A stretch of 64,000 bases of DNA from Luzula sylvatica (Eukaryota; Streptophyta; Magnoliopsida; Poales; Juncaceae), in the NCBI GenBank assembly GCA_946800325.1, contig OX326957.1, positions 63,013,070 to 63,077,069 on the forward strand, written 5' to 3'. Below are positions 9,568 to 21,587 of the stretch, one piece after another (the first letter of the stretch is position 1; the number at the start of each line of letters is the position of its first letter). The notes beneath the pieces were generated by a model, which was given only the letters and a program-made list of their open reading frames with translations, searched no databases and was not told the DNA's origin. The translations under genes were made by a program, and so were the position numbers.

Positions 9568-10903
9568 CTAATTCTCGCTTGGATTATGAGAGGCAACAGA
9601 GGATGTAGCTTGCGCGGTTTGAACTTGAGGAGAGTTGGAGAGAGGTTGTATGGTCACATCAAACCGACTCCAACAATGCAAGGCAACATGACCGAGTTTG
9701 TTACATATTTGACACGTTTCCTTGGAGACGTTGCGACCGCCCCACAGCCACCACCACAACCATTGTGGCCACCTCCACGACCGCCTTCACGAGAAGGATA
9801 AGGTGGGCGAGGAAAGTGCGAAGAATTTGCAAAGTGAGCATGCGGTGGCGGTGTTGGTAATATACCATTTTTAGAAGAGGAGGTATTTGAAGTGGCCAAG
9901 TGAACACTCGCATCGCCTAACTCGAGTCGACGTTCATGAGTGCGGAGATGACCGAGAAGTTCCATGAGAGGTATTGGGCATTCGCGAGTGCAGACATTCA
10001 CCACAAATGGGTCGAAGTCATGACCCAAACCATTTGTGGTGTGAACCACGAGGTGCTCTTCCGAGATAGGAGATCCCATCGATGCCAATCGATCGGCAAA
10101 ACCTTGCATTTTGTTCACGTAATCCGTACATGATATTGTGCCTCATGATGTCGTGTAGAGAAGACGTTTGATATCGAGAAGAGAAGACATCGCGGGATTT
10201 GCGTAGAGACGATGAACGGAGCGCCACAAGTCCAACGAAGTATGGCAATTTATGAATTGCGCTAGCACGGATTCCGAGAAGGAGGAGAAGAGCCAAGAAA
10301 GAATGAGAGAGTCTTGCCGTTTCCAAAAGGAGTAAACGGGATTAGAGATTGTCGTGAAAATATTTCCAACCGGTACCGAAAGAAGAGATGGGGGAGGAGA
10401 TTGCGAGCCATCCACATAAGAATGTAGATCATAACCGGTAAGAACCGGTATTACTTGCGATTTCCAAAGCAAGAAATTCTCTCGATCTGGCTTGATGGAG
10501 AGAGAGTGAGAGAAACATATAGGACTAACATGTGGGAGAGACTCCATTGGCATCGAGAAAGTAGATGCATTCGGAGGAGTAGAGTTGCGAAGCGGGTTTG
10601 AGGTAGGTGAAAAAGTCCCATTGGCAATCCACGAGGAACCGGGTATAGATCCGGTATCCGGTAAGGCATGAGGAGAGAAACCGAGTATAGATCTATTAAC
10701 CGGTAGCGGATTAGAAGAGAAACCGGATATAACCCGGTACCCGGTATCAAAAGAGAGGAGAAACCGGGTGGAGGAAGAGGATATCCCATAGTAGGAGAAG
10801 AGGCTGATCCAATCGGTCTAGTGGAAGCAATCGGTAGTGTGGAGTGAGATCCAATGACGGGAGAAGAGATTGACACATTGAGGAAGAAAGAAGAAGGATT
10901 CAC
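9568..10903 (-). pseudogene. copia gag remnant with zinc knuckle
   Basis: Minus-strand frames carry a Pro/Ser-rich N-terminus (10903-10451), the gag core with FLLWKSQVIPVLTGYDL and LWRSVHRLYAN (10553-10143), the helical capsid part with LASMGSPISEEHLV (10118-9654) and a CCHC knuckle, CQICNKLGHVALHC (in 9759-9568). Frame changes between these blocks break the gene. A Gly-rich/His-rich linker precedes the knuckle. Gag would form the virus-like particle. Confidence 0.8.
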
Positions 10904-11207
10904 TGATTTAAGAAGAGATGAGTTTGGGATCCAAACTGATTGATCGAAGAAGGGGATCGCCGGAATCGGTTGGAGAGAATCAACGCCGGAGAGAGGAGGA
11001 GGAATTCGAGTTGCTTAGGATGGAGATGAACCTGCAGCTAGTGGCGGTGCCAGATTAGAGGAGAGCACACGATCGGCAGGAGAGAGGAGGGGACGGCTCA
11101 ACGGAGGCCATGGAGAGATCCGATTGCCGGATTCAAGAAGAAGGAAAAGGAGATCTTGAATCAAGAAGAGCAAGAAGAAGAAGAGGATCGATTTCAAGAT
11201 GATACCA

Positions 11208-11400
11208 TGTAGAAAACAAGAATCATGTCTTTCTCTTTCATTAACCTTTTTCAAAAGAATGTTACACACTATTTATATTACATGCATCACACTTCATTAA
11301 CATACTAACTATAGATTAAGTACACTAATCCTAGAGAGACATTCTCCATTTGGTACAACTAATGGAGACGTCCATCGGAGTGGTGTAGCTTATCCTAACA
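11208..11400 (-). repeat. 5' LTR of the minus-strand copia element
   Basis: On the minus strand it begins TGTTAGGATAAGC and ends TTTTCTACA, directly before the TGGTATCA primer site. A TATA box (TATAAATA on the minus strand) lies at 11270-11277. The LTR at 41335-41556 has the same layout. Confidence 0.82.
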
Positions 11401-11737
11401 CCAACCTCAAAGAATCCTAAAAAACTCGTCGAACACATGTCATCTTCATCTCGAGACAAAACTGGAATGTTCTCTCTTTTCCACTCCCCTTCTCCTCTTC
11501 GTTTTCTCCATTTTCTCTTCAATCTTCTTCCATGACGAAAACGTGTACTTCGTTAGTTTTTATCCAACTCTCGTTCAATCGTACTCTTTTACTCTCACGG
11601 CTCTAGCTTTACCGGCTCACTTTCACCTCCTTTTTATCCCTTCCTCGTCATGAGTGACCATTATGATAGTATACCTCCTCCATGAATGAATCGCATTCCT
11701 ATTTATTAGAAATTTAAATACGATAAACTAACTGCCA

Positions 11738-11830
11738 ATGACCCCATAGCCCAGATGATCGAGTTCTTAGCACAATGAATCCTTATGTTATAGAGGTTGT
11801 GGGTTCGAGTCTCGGCAGAATCAACATGAA
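11738..11830 (+). repeat. SINE-like tRNA-derived segment
   Basis: A box A-like word (TAGCCCAGATGA, 11747-11758) and a box B-like word (GGGTTCGAGTC, 11811-11821) are spaced about as in a tRNA-derived pol III promoter. There is no tRNA cloverleaf or clear 3' tail, so this is probably a SINE head or chance. Similar box B-like words are seen near 15530 and 43310. Confidence 0.3.
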
Positions 11831-11853
11831 AATTTTATGAGAAGGAGACAAGG

Positions 11854-12780
11854 TTGCAGTGGCAGGAATTAATCATTCCTCTAGCTCAGAGAAGAATTGA
11901 AAATACAAGGAATATGAAAGATTCAAATTTTGTGCATGATCTATTATCTTTTCTAAATTTCTTTTGGAGATCAATTAAATTTGAAGTGGGAAATGGTAAT
12001 AATGTTAGCTTCTGGTTCAATAATTGGGGAATGGGGCTTTTGTATCTAAGAATTCCATCTCTATTTAAAGAGGCTAGGAAAAAACATGGTACATTCAAAG
12101 ATTTTAAATCAATGAAGAATCTAAAATTAGCTTTCAATCCAGTGTTATCAGTGGAAGCTAATAAAGAATTTTATTGGATGAAAAGAAAAATTAAAGAAAT
12201 TGACCTAACATCAGGAGTCTCAGATAGGATTATTTGAATTTAGGATGAATCAAAGAAGTTTTCGGTGAAGAATGCATATGAAATGCTGGTGCAAGGGGTT
12301 TATTCTTGTAGTGATTTGGGGGGACCGTGGAATTTGAAATTTCCTTCTAAGGTGATTATATTTTTTTGGTTGTTAATGCAGAACAAAATTCTCACGCAAG
12401 ATAATTTGATCAAAAAGGGGTTGATAATGGTAAATAGATGTTACCTTTGTGAAGCGAGTGAAGAGACAGTGTGCCATCTAGTCTCAGAGTGCGTTTTTGT
12501 AAATCTTCATTGGGAGGCTCTGATTGTGGAATTTCCAGTGATGGTGCTCAATCCAAGTCCATCGGCGATCCTGGCAGAGTTGACGAAGAGAGATGGTGAA
12601 GAATTGAACAAGCAAATCTTTGCAACCTTCTTCTTCTGTTTGTGGCGAGAGAGATGCCGTAGAGCTTTCTCGGACAGGAGAAAGGAAGGAGCTCCATTGC
12701 TGGGAGAGGTGTGGGAAGACTCGAGGTTTCTGAGAAGGAGAAACGGGGAGAAGGTTGAATCTTATCAAGAGGCAATTTGA
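11854..12780 (+). pseudogene. LINE (L1-type) reverse transcriptase C-terminal remnant
   Basis: The single frame reads WRSIKFEVGNGNNVSFWF, a typical plant LINE motif after the RT, then KKFSVKNAYEMLV and the RT-associated zinc-binding domain with Cys59-Cys62 and His71-Cys76 of the second block (CYLCEASEETVCHLVSEC). Two in-frame stops (TGA 12235-12237 and TAG 12241-12243) fall where the family usually has tryptophans, consistent with G-to-A decay. The RT core and endonuclease are missing, as expected for a 5'-truncated LINE. The last 60 residues are Arg/Glu-rich and less conserved. Confidence 0.82.
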
Positions 12781-13125
12781 GCTTGTCGTGGTTGATTTTG
12801 TTGAAAAAGGGGGAAAGTAAGTACTGTTGCGAAGGGTTAGAAGAGGGTGTACAAGTACACATGTTGAAGAAGGTAGTAAAGAGTTGGATAAAGGTGGTCC
12901 TAGCTAATGCACTATGGACCGTAATGTGATGGATGTTATTTTAGGTATCTTTTTTGCAAATTATTGCTCGTGTAATATATTTACCTATTTTTGTTTTGAG
13001 CCTTGTATTTTGAAAGATGAACTTGGGCTGCGTTCTTAGCCCATGGTGTAATTTTTTCTTTAGTGCTTTTTATTTATTTGTTTGGATGAGAGTCTTGAGC
13101 TGTCTCCAAATTTACTAATTTTTTT
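12781..13125 (+). other. probable LINE 3' untranslated region
   Basis: A T-rich stretch after the LINE ORF, ending in a T run around 13118-13128. No ORF. Assigned to the LINE only by position. Confidence 0.4.
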
Positions 13126-13127
13126 TT

Positions 13128-15310
13128 TTAAAGATGTTAAATTTTACTTTTTGGAATTTTGCAAAAAAAATTAGAAAATTTCTAGTGTTTGTCTTCAATG
13201 ACGGTGTTTTTTTAGAAAATATGAGAAATTCGTATTTTTAGACAACAAATTTGGCATTTTTTTTTAGAAATATGAAAATTTACTTTTTTTAAGGTGTTCA
13301 ACTTAAACTTTTGCATTTGTACGGAATTTCTGGAAAAAAAATAGAAATTAACATGTGTTAGTTTTCAATTACGGAGTTTTTTTGAGGAAAACATGGCAAT
13401 TTAGTATTAGTATCTTCTTAGACATCAATCTTGCTATTTTTTTGGGAAAATATTATAAATTTATTTTTGGAAGGTGTTGGACTTCACTTTCTGCATTTCG
13501 ACAATTTTTTTCGGAAAACATGAAAGCTAAATATTTTTCTCCTTTCGGATATCAATTTTTGCATTTTTCAAAAATTATGATAATTGATTTTTGTAAAGTG
13601 TCAGACTACACTTTTTTGCATTATTGCGAAATATTTATATAAGAATAAAAATTTGCATGCGTTAGTCTTCGATTAAACATTTTGTATCGGAAAAACATAA
13701 AAATTAAGTATTTTTATTGTTTCAAACGTAAATTTTGGCATTTTGTAAAAAAATATTATAATTGATTATTTTAAAGGTGTTTGAATTCACTTTTTCATTT
13801 TCGCTGATTTTTTTTGAGAAATTAGAAAATTTCTTGTACGTCTTGAATTATGGAGTTTTTTTTAGGGAAAACACGAAAATTAAGTATTTTTCCCGTTTTA
13901 GACATATATTTAGGTATTTTTTAAATAAATAATAAATTTTAATTTTCGAAGGTGTTAGACTTCACTTTTTGCATTTTTGCGAACTTTTTTTTGGAAAAAA
14001 AAAATAGAAATTTTCATTTGTGTTAATCTTCAATAACTGAGTTTTTTTTTTGGAATATATGAAAATTAGGTATTTTGCTCAGTTTAGACAATCTTTTTGG
14101 TATTTTATCGAAAAATATGATAATTGATTTTTTGGGAGGTGTTAAAGTTAATTTTTTTTATTTTTGCAAAGAACTTAAAAAAAATAGAAATTTGAATGTG
14201 TGAGGTTTTAAATATGGTCATTTTTGAGAAAAACACGAAACATGAATATTTTCTCATTTTAGACATACATTTTGGTATTTTTAGTAAAATATGATAATAG
14301 CTTTTTATTAAGTTCTCGGACTTAACTTTTTGTATTTTTGCATATTTTTTTAAAAAAAATAGAAATGTTTTTGTGTTATTCTGGAATTACGAAGTTTTTG
14401 GGGAAAACACGAAAATTAGTTATTTTTCTCGATTTAGACATATATTTTGGCATTTTTTAAATAAATAATAAAATATTAATTTTGGAAGGTGTTAAACTTC
14501 ACTTTTTGCATTTTTGTGAACTTTTTTTGGGAAAAAAATTGAAATTTTCATTTGTGTTAATCTTCAATTATGGAATTTTTTTAGGAAAATACGAAAATTA
14601 AGTCTTCAGTTATTCCATTTTTGCAAAAAAAGAAAAAAAATAAATTGGAATGTGTTAGTTTTTAAATACGGTGTTTTTTTAGAAGAACAAGAAAAATTAA
14701 TATTTTCTCATTTTAGACATCAATTTTGGCAGGTTTTTGTAAAATATGATAATTGTTTTTTATTAAGTTGTGGGACTTAACTTTTGTATTTTTGGAGAAT
14801 GTTTTATAAAAAAATAGAAATTTGTTTGGGTTAGTCTGGAATTACGGAGTTATTTGACGAAAAAATGAAAAATATGTATTTTTCTCATTTTATACATAAA
14901 TATCGGTATTTTTAAACAAATATTAAAATATTATTTTTTGAAGGTGTTAGACTTCATTTTTTCCATTTTTACAAATATTTTGGGAAACAAAATATAGATT
15001 TGCATGTCTAAGTCTCCAATCACCGAGTTTTTTTTTTTTAAAACATGAAAATTAAATATGGAGTTTTTGGAATTTTAAAACAAAATATTTTGGAATTTTT
15101 TAAAAAATAGTAAATTTTTTTTTTTTTAAGATGTTAGATTTCATTTTTTGAATTTATGTTATTTTTTGGAAAAAAAATGAAATTTGATTGTGTTAGTTTT
15201 TAAATATGGAGTTATTTTTGAAAAATATGAAAATTAAATATTTTGCTTGTTTTAAACATTATTTTTGGAATTTTACAAAAAATATGGTAATTTGATATTT
15301 TCGAACGTGT
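13128..15310. repeat. degenerate tandem array, period about 177 bp
   Basis: A recurring word of the form AAGGTGTTAGACTTCACTTTTTGCATTTTTGC (given here as type only) marks monomer starts near 13291, 13471, 13595, 13773, 13949, 14136, 14310, 14486, 14764, 14941, 15128 and 15305. Most spacings are 174-187 bp. Two monomers are shortened (124 bp and one of about 100 bp). Each monomer also holds an A-rich GAAAATTAAGTATTTT block and an ATTACGGAGTTTTTTT block. The array is strongly AT-rich and diverged, and is non-coding. Confidence 0.8.
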
Positions 15311-16900
15311 CAGTAACCGCCTTAATCTACCATGTCACCACGAGTCGATTGAGTGTCTTCGTCTAATAATGTATGTTATGGCATTATTGTCGATGACATG
15401 TACAAGATTATTTAATGACCAGAAAATTCGAAATGGTATAACCTGAAACTAAAAGGTGTTAGTAACCTGAAATGGTATAACCCTTTTATTTTCAATGATT
15501 CAATATTTGGCGCAACGCGCAAGGATCTTCCTAGTTCAGTTCGATTCTCAGCAGTTTTTTTATTTATTTAGAATGGTAGGAGAAATCATTGTCCTTGTCT
15601 ATTTATCAGAACGAAAAAAATTTGCTTGGGCTGAGTTTCAAACTCTAACTTCGCTCTAAGTTTTGGTGGTGCCTAATCACTCCAACTGATTAGTATCATA
15701 AAAGATAGAGCCCATGGGCCTTTCTGCAAAAAGAAAAAGAAATCATAAGAGATATTTCTGAACCGTAGTGCTAGATATTTTTTAGAAGAAAAAGGATATC
15801 GTGATCATATGAAATTAGATGAAGGCATGCCCCTATATTTCATCAACATAGTGTCTACGTACTAATTAACATAATTATTATATAAATTATATTGATTAAC
15901 TCATGGTAATTATAGGACACATATTTGTTAAGTATGTGGCATGTGTTAATTCTTAATTGTAATATAGAAAATATTTTGGTGAATTCGAGGGGCAAAGTGA
16001 AATCCGCAGGTAATATGTTTTCCGAATTGAAATGTGCAGTGTAAAATATTCTTCTCAATCAATCTATACATTTTTTTCCTCTAGAACCACTGCACCAGTC
16101 ACAAACACGTAAAGAAGGAATATTTATATTTTCTATAGAAAGATTCGGAAACTATTCTCCCATTTTCAATAGAATATTGCATGTAAATTAAAAGCAAGAT
16201 CTATTAATCTTATAAAAAATTAAGCACAGAATAATGTATAGTTGACTTGGTGATAAAAGAAATTTCAAATCCCTCGAAAGTTAATTGTTTGGTAAGGAGC
16301 CTAAGGGCCCCAGACAAAGGTCAACAACCCCTCTCAAGAGTCAAGACTCTTCATTGGACGCTTTGTTAATTTAATTAACTTTTCCTTACATATAAAGATC
16401 ATGGGGCCTCTTAAATATGCAAAAGAAGAGATCATAATTCTTTTTATTTTCTCATTTTCAGATTGTAAATTCAAGAGTTGAAAGTAAATATTGCATGTGT
16501 AAGTGCGATGTTTAACCATTATATTTATTTTAGGATATGTGTTTTTTCCATGATAATCAAGAAAGTTCGTGAAAATTATCTGAGTTAAAAAAATGTTTGC
16601 CATAAAAGTTAGGTTGATTTATTCTCCAAAATCTATTTATTTGATCCAGAAGTTCAAATGATATGTATAAAGCAGAAATTTAAATGTATACGTAAATTAC
16701 AAGTTAATATTCAAGAATGTAATAATACAATAAAATATGTATGTTGTTAATATAGTACTTTCGAAAGACTATATGTTATTTGTTATGACAAATTAAAATT
16801 GAAAAACATATTTCAAACATGAAAAACATTTGAATATGATTATACAAATCCTTAAAGGAGAAAAGAAAATAAATAAATGAATAAGGTACCCAAACATGAG
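15311..16900. other. AT-rich intergenic sequence, no gene seen
   Basis: Contains a local repeat of AACCTGAAA...GGTATAACC (15440-15485), SINE-like words near 15500-15690 (box B-like GTTCGATTCTC at about 15538) and otherwise unremarkable AT-rich DNA. Open frames on both strands are short and unlike known proteins. Confidence 0.5.
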
Positions 16901-18589
16901 TAAAACGGCTCAAGATATAATATGTCATAGAAGTCTAGAATAATTTCACTAGGTATATTCATGCCTACATTAGGGGGAAAGAAATAAAACCTGGAAAAAA
17001 AAATTATATGGAGGGCATCATCAAATTAATCCTCGAAAAAATAAAAATGAACAAGAAGTTCATAGACTAATTATTTGCAATAAATTGCAAATCAATGATT
17101 TGATGCAGGAACTTTACAGTATAAAATGTTCATTGTAGTATCTTTGGATAATTATAAGTTTGATATACGCTTGAATCGAGGTTGATCAATCAGTTCGAAC
17201 ACTAGAAATACAAAGAAATAATAAATAACATGATAAAAAATTGGTAAAATATAAGTTGTTAGTACTTCTAATAAATTTGTCTTTTTGAAAAGAATATTCA
17301 AATATTAATCAGTAGATGACATGAATGAATGAATTCAGTTACCTGACAACATTGAAATATTAAAAATAAAGAGATTTCAAAATCATGTCTCTACTAGAAA
17401 GAGATGGAACCCAAAATGATACTATAGTAATTGAAAAAATTGTTTATGCACTTACAATTGATAATCAATAAAATTGAGGATCTAGGATTAAATCAATTAA
17501 AAAATGTCGACAAATACAATTGTTGGTTATAATTGAAATTTACATAAGAAAGTGAAGTTGATGGACCCGAAGTCCGAAAAATCCTTATCATGGTAATGAA
17601 ATTTTATTTTATGTAAAATTAGTTTGAATGTCCTTAAAGACCAAAAATATATCATGTATACATTGTAACGGATTATTCATATGCTCATTGGATTACACTA
17701 TTCATGAGAATTCCTGAATAATTTATAATTCCTGAAACATATTATATAATCTCTTGAGAGATATGCATGAAGCATATTATATTAAATACAAAAATCTTTC
17801 TATGAATTGAAGTAATCTAAGCATGTATGATATAATCATTTTAATATTGACGAAAGACTATATGTCTATATCAATTAAAAAAATTTATAGATCCGTATTT
17901 ACTGTAAATAAGTTGTATTTGATTTATGATTATTAGAACTCTTGTATAGATTTGGAAGACAAATTACGGAAATAATGAATTTGTTATGATACATATTGGT
18001 TAAAAATATTTTGTCATGGATTACAAATATTTTACTATTTTCAAAAAGGAATTTGTTTATCACTAGCAACTAAGTTTTTCAAACATCTAGTTTTCAAAAT
18101 ATTTGTATCCATGAGTGCGAGAAAATGATACGTAGTGCACTCTTTTTGTCCTTGGTCATGGTTTTATCCTACCGGATTTTCCTGACAAGAGTTTTAATGA
18201 GGCATCTTTGTTGCGTATGAAACATAATAATATTGCACTTTTATGTCCCATTGAGTTTTACCTGGTAAGGTTTTAACGAGGTAAAAATTTATGCTTATAA
18301 AATCAATACATATAAGAAAGAGTGTTATAAATATGAATGTATTAATTGTAACTTAATATGTTATGTATATGATCAAGTACAACTATGAAAGGTTTGGATA
18401 GCCGTGAAAATGTATGGTTATGAAAAATTACACAATGGAGCCTTCACATTGAAAATGTGTTATGTTCACTGTATAAGTATGTTTTACGTTCATTATTTTA
18501 TTTGTACAAACAAAATAATTCAAGCCATAATAAAGATTTCAGATTTCTCTCTCTATATTTGTGTGTTATTTTATCTTCCATTTATAACA
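16900..18589 (+). mobile_element. decayed copia element, 3' end with LTR
   Basis: The segment 18056-18125 reads SLATKFFKHLVFKI and onward, similar to the copia RNase H tail normally reading SLPTTTFKKLVHNIG. It is followed by the LVLGHGFILP-type non-coding tract (GGTTTTATCC, GGTTTTAACGAGG) that commonly follows RNase H in one group of plant copia elements, then an LTR at 18323-18589. Upstream sequence back to about 16900 is too decayed to read. The left limit is a guess. Confidence 0.5.
18323..18589 (+). repeat. copia 3' LTR (267 bp)
   Basis: The ends are perfect 10-bp inverted repeats (TGTTATAAAT and ATTTATAACA). The position after the copia RNase H tail supports it. Confidence 0.65.
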
Positions 18590-20616
18590 ACTAATTACCA
18601 AACCATTGGTAGTTAATTAAGTGTCTTAGCCATATATATATATATATTGCAAGAAGAAAATACCAAAAACTTCCTTTATGAATTAAAATATGGTAAAAAG
18701 AAAGACAAAGAACAGAGTTATTCCATCTCAATCAAGATATGCCTATAAAGCCAAACAGAATCCAATCAAGTGCAATCAATTAATAGGTGTGTAAATTGAC
18801 AGGAAGCTTTAGCTGCATTATCATGATCATCCCCTTAATTTATCTTTCGACATGCTTCTGTAAATATCATTCATTCATACTATACATGTATATATGTATT
18901 GAAATATAGTACATTCATTTCATGTCAAAATCTATCTTTATTGTTCTCGTGGCAAACAAAAGAGAGTGGTGCTCCATACTTGTTTCCCTTCTCCAAGAGA
19001 GGCATCAATCAGTGCTTGATTCCCTTACCATTATTGAATGGTCTATTGTTCATTAAGGTAAAGAGGTCAAGAAATCAAGATTCCTTTAATATTTAGTACT
19101 CGTGATGTAAATGTACATGGTTTATTTTTTCTATGGATATTACCCATGTAATAGATGCATTAATTACTGAACTATTTAATTCACTTTATGAAAATCTAGT
19201 TCGAGTAAAACGGTCATATGACGCCACAATAAGCAGGAAAAAATGACAAAGTTGTACTATTATGAATTTTTTTCATTGAATTGGTGGGGTGTGTGTGTGT
19301 GTGTGTGTGTGGGGGTGTGTGTGTGTGTGTGTTATGTCTCTTAAATTATTCATTGGCCAACATTAGTGATTCATCATTTATACGAACTTTTTTTTTTCCT
19401 ACGCAATTGCGTGAGAGTCTTTGAGATTGTCACGATTAATTTTTGTCTAAAACGTAATAGATTTCCACACATTATTTGTTTTTTTTATCTAATTATTGGG
19501 ACACACGATCATTTTTTATGAATGATGTGGTCGGATTCTTTTTTTACGAATGAGCGAGTATTGAATAGCAAAAAAGTTGGATTTGTGAAACAATTCGGAC
19601 GATCTTGCGCGGGAGTCTTCGAGATTTTCATGAGTTATTTTTTTCTAAAACGTAATAGAATTCCACACATTATTTTTTTTTATCTTATTATTGGGACATG
19701 CGATTTTTTTTTTATGAATGTTGTGGTTGGTTTCTTTTTTTTTACGAATGAGCAAGTATTGAATAGCTTAAAAGTTGGATTTGTGAAACAATTTAGACGA
19801 TCCTCGCATTAAAATTGGTTCGTTTTTGCATACATCATCGATCCATAAACAACTACTATAAAAGAACACCATACGTAAAATATGAATATTTCATAACCAA
19901 CAAAAGAATGACATTACATAACTTGTGATAATAGAGGAAATATAAGAATTACAATAGTACTAATTTCATACTAATTCAGTTATAAAAAAAATGCGCAATC
20001 AAATACATCCAAAGTAGCGAGCGCTCTCACTCGAGTATAAAATCTGTGAGTATGATGAGTTTGCCTCAGTAAATCATGATTTCTATAAATTTTACAGCAA
20101 TGGTAGTTTGAATTGTTCGAGAGCCGAATTTCTTGAACAATTCAAACGATTATTATTTTAAAATTTGTATATTTTGTATACATCATATGCAAAATTAATT
20201 CAAACGGTTCCCCCAAGTACACGAACCTTATGTTTAGATTGACGGATTTCGGTTTAAAATATGTAAGGGAGGTGTGTTTGCCTCAGTAAATCATGATTTT
20301 TTTTTAATTTTAAATCATAAACAGCCGAATTGTTGAAGTGCCGGGTTTCTTCAACAATTCATACGGTTCTTATTTTAAAACTTGTTTATACTTTTATACA
20401 TCATCGACAAAATTGATGGTATTCATATATGTTTTCATATTCATAGTTGTCATCATATTTGTATTGATATCGGTGCTCGGACTCGTACTCGTGTTCGTAT
20501 TTTGTATTTTTTTTTTCATATTTTCGGATTTTTTTCGGATTTCGTTATTCCTAGTTCACACATTTTGTAGTTCATAATTCATAATTGATGATTCGTAATC
20601 GGTAATTCGTAATTCA
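18590..20616. other. intergenic AT-rich DNA with microsatellite and duplications
   Basis: No gene recognised. A GT microsatellite lies at 19289-19332. Two 198-bp tandem copies lie at 19408-19803. A second pair with the shared word GTTTGCCTCAGTAAATCATGATTT starts near 20060 and 20276. A short TA run is at 18632-18648. Confidence 0.6.
19408..19803. repeat. 198-bp tandem duplication
   Basis: Two adjacent copies start at 19408 (TGCGTGAGAGTCTTTGAGAT) and 19606 (TGCGCGGGAGTCTTCGAGAT). They share AAAACGTAATAGA, TCCACACATTATT, ACGAATGAGC and AAGTTGGATTTGTGAAACA in the same order. Confidence 0.8.
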
Positions 20617-21587
20617 TGAAGGAAATACTGTTACAGATCAACTAGTTGATTCTACACATGAGGGTAGATGAACGTACGTGTTCATCGGAACGATTGGATG
20701 GATAATAAGACTATGCAAATCTGACAGAAATTAGATAGTCCGTCATGATGCACCATTTGGTCCGTCATGACGCAGACTAGTGTAATCCTGTAATGACCAA
20801 TCTGTGAGTATAGCGTCATGACGCACCATTGTGTGCGTCATGACGGAGGTGCGTCATGACGAACAATCATGTCCGTCATGACGGAGCACATGTGTAATGG
20901 CTAGATTCAGTACTCGTGACACGTCCATCACGACGCACCATATCGTGCGTCCTGACCGACTGTGATCCAAATTCTGGATTGGCGGTTTTGATACTCATTA
21001 TTGCCCTATTAATGGAGGCTTTGATTATAAGATCGGACCAATTCCTTTCTCTCTCTTTGGCCATTCTATAGATCTGAAAGGGAGATGAAACTTGTGAGAC
21101 AAGTTGAGGAAAACCTCCATTAGAGAGATTGAAAGTTGAGCCAGTTTATGGGGATTTTAGGGGAATGACGCGTAACCGAAATACGCGAGCTCGAGGTGGA
21201 TACACGTAGAGATTGAAAGTTGAGCAAGTTTACTTGTGAGACAAGTTGCATCGTGACGGACCAAGCCCTCTGTCATGACGGACCATGTAAATTTTTCTGA
21301 TTTGTTTATTTTGGTTCCAATCATCAATAATTATGTTCGTTCATCTTGATAAACTTGCTCTTTGATGTAATTATATTATATCACATAAATCGCTGCATAA
21401 TATTAATTAATGAAATGCCTTCCATGTCCACAACCTCCGAGGTTCGTCATTACAATTTGCACGGTTTCAGGCCAAAGTCAGGCGTGCATTGTTGTATGTA
21501 TCAACGTGAGAGGCACGCGTTAATTGGGGACAAACCCGAGTTCAGGCCAAAGTCGGGCGCGTTTGTAGTTCAATTGAATGATATGTG
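20617..21587 (+). repeat. copia LTR (CATG-core palindrome type) plus part of a leader
   Basis: Starts TGAAGGAAATAC, like the LTRs at 21588 and 39820. Homology to the LTR continues to about 21215, then jumps without a visible LTR end or primer site into leader-like sequence (21240-21587). The segment 21417-21587 is a close copy of 25791-25955 in the leader of element A. The segment stops where the next LTR begins at 21588. The preceding bases 20612-20616 (ATTCA) would be the left target duplication, but no partner was found. Confidence 0.65.
20735..20960. promoter_or_regulatory. palindromic words with CATG core in LTR U3
   Basis: Repeated words GTCCGTCATGACGGA, GTGCGTCATGACGGA and variants occur about eight times. 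They keep the GTSCGT/ACGSAC arms of the TCGA-core palindromes elsewhere in the window, but the four central bases are CATG. They precede a possible TATA-like ATTATAAGAT (near 21012). Confidence 0.7.

Larger units (their letters stand above)
8114..11400 (-). mobile_element. truncated minus-strand Ty1/copia element
   Basis: Read on the minus strand: a 193-bp 5' LTR (11208-11400), a TGGTATCA-type primer site (11200-11207), then gag, zinc knuckle, protease, and integrase up to 8114, where homology stops at the junction with the Athila-type LTR. RT, RNase H and the 3' LTR are absent. Gag and pol are spread over several frames, so the copy is dead. Short LTRs and a UBN2-like gag suggest the Ale/Ivana group, from family character only. 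Confidence 0.85.

Noticed and set aside
9463..9801. 112-codon plus-strand frame with a Pro-rich end
   Set aside because: It is antisense to the gag zinc-knuckle region of the minus-strand copia element; the Pro run mirrors the Gly-rich gag linker.
11738..11830. Possible tRNA gene because of box A and box B words
   Set aside because: No acceptor stem, anticodon arm or CCA-compatible ends could be folded; kept only as a low-confidence SINE-like segment.
13355..13642. 95-codon plus-strand frame, Phe/Ile-rich
   Set aside because: Lies entirely inside the 177-bp tandem array; residues reflect poly-T and poly-A blocks and the frame is not kept in other monomers.
20735..20960. Regularly repeated GTCCGTCATGACGGA words that look like a CRISPR-type array
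   Set aside because: Spacing is irregular, the words are short palindromes inside an LTR of a plant retroelement, and no cas-like genes are present.
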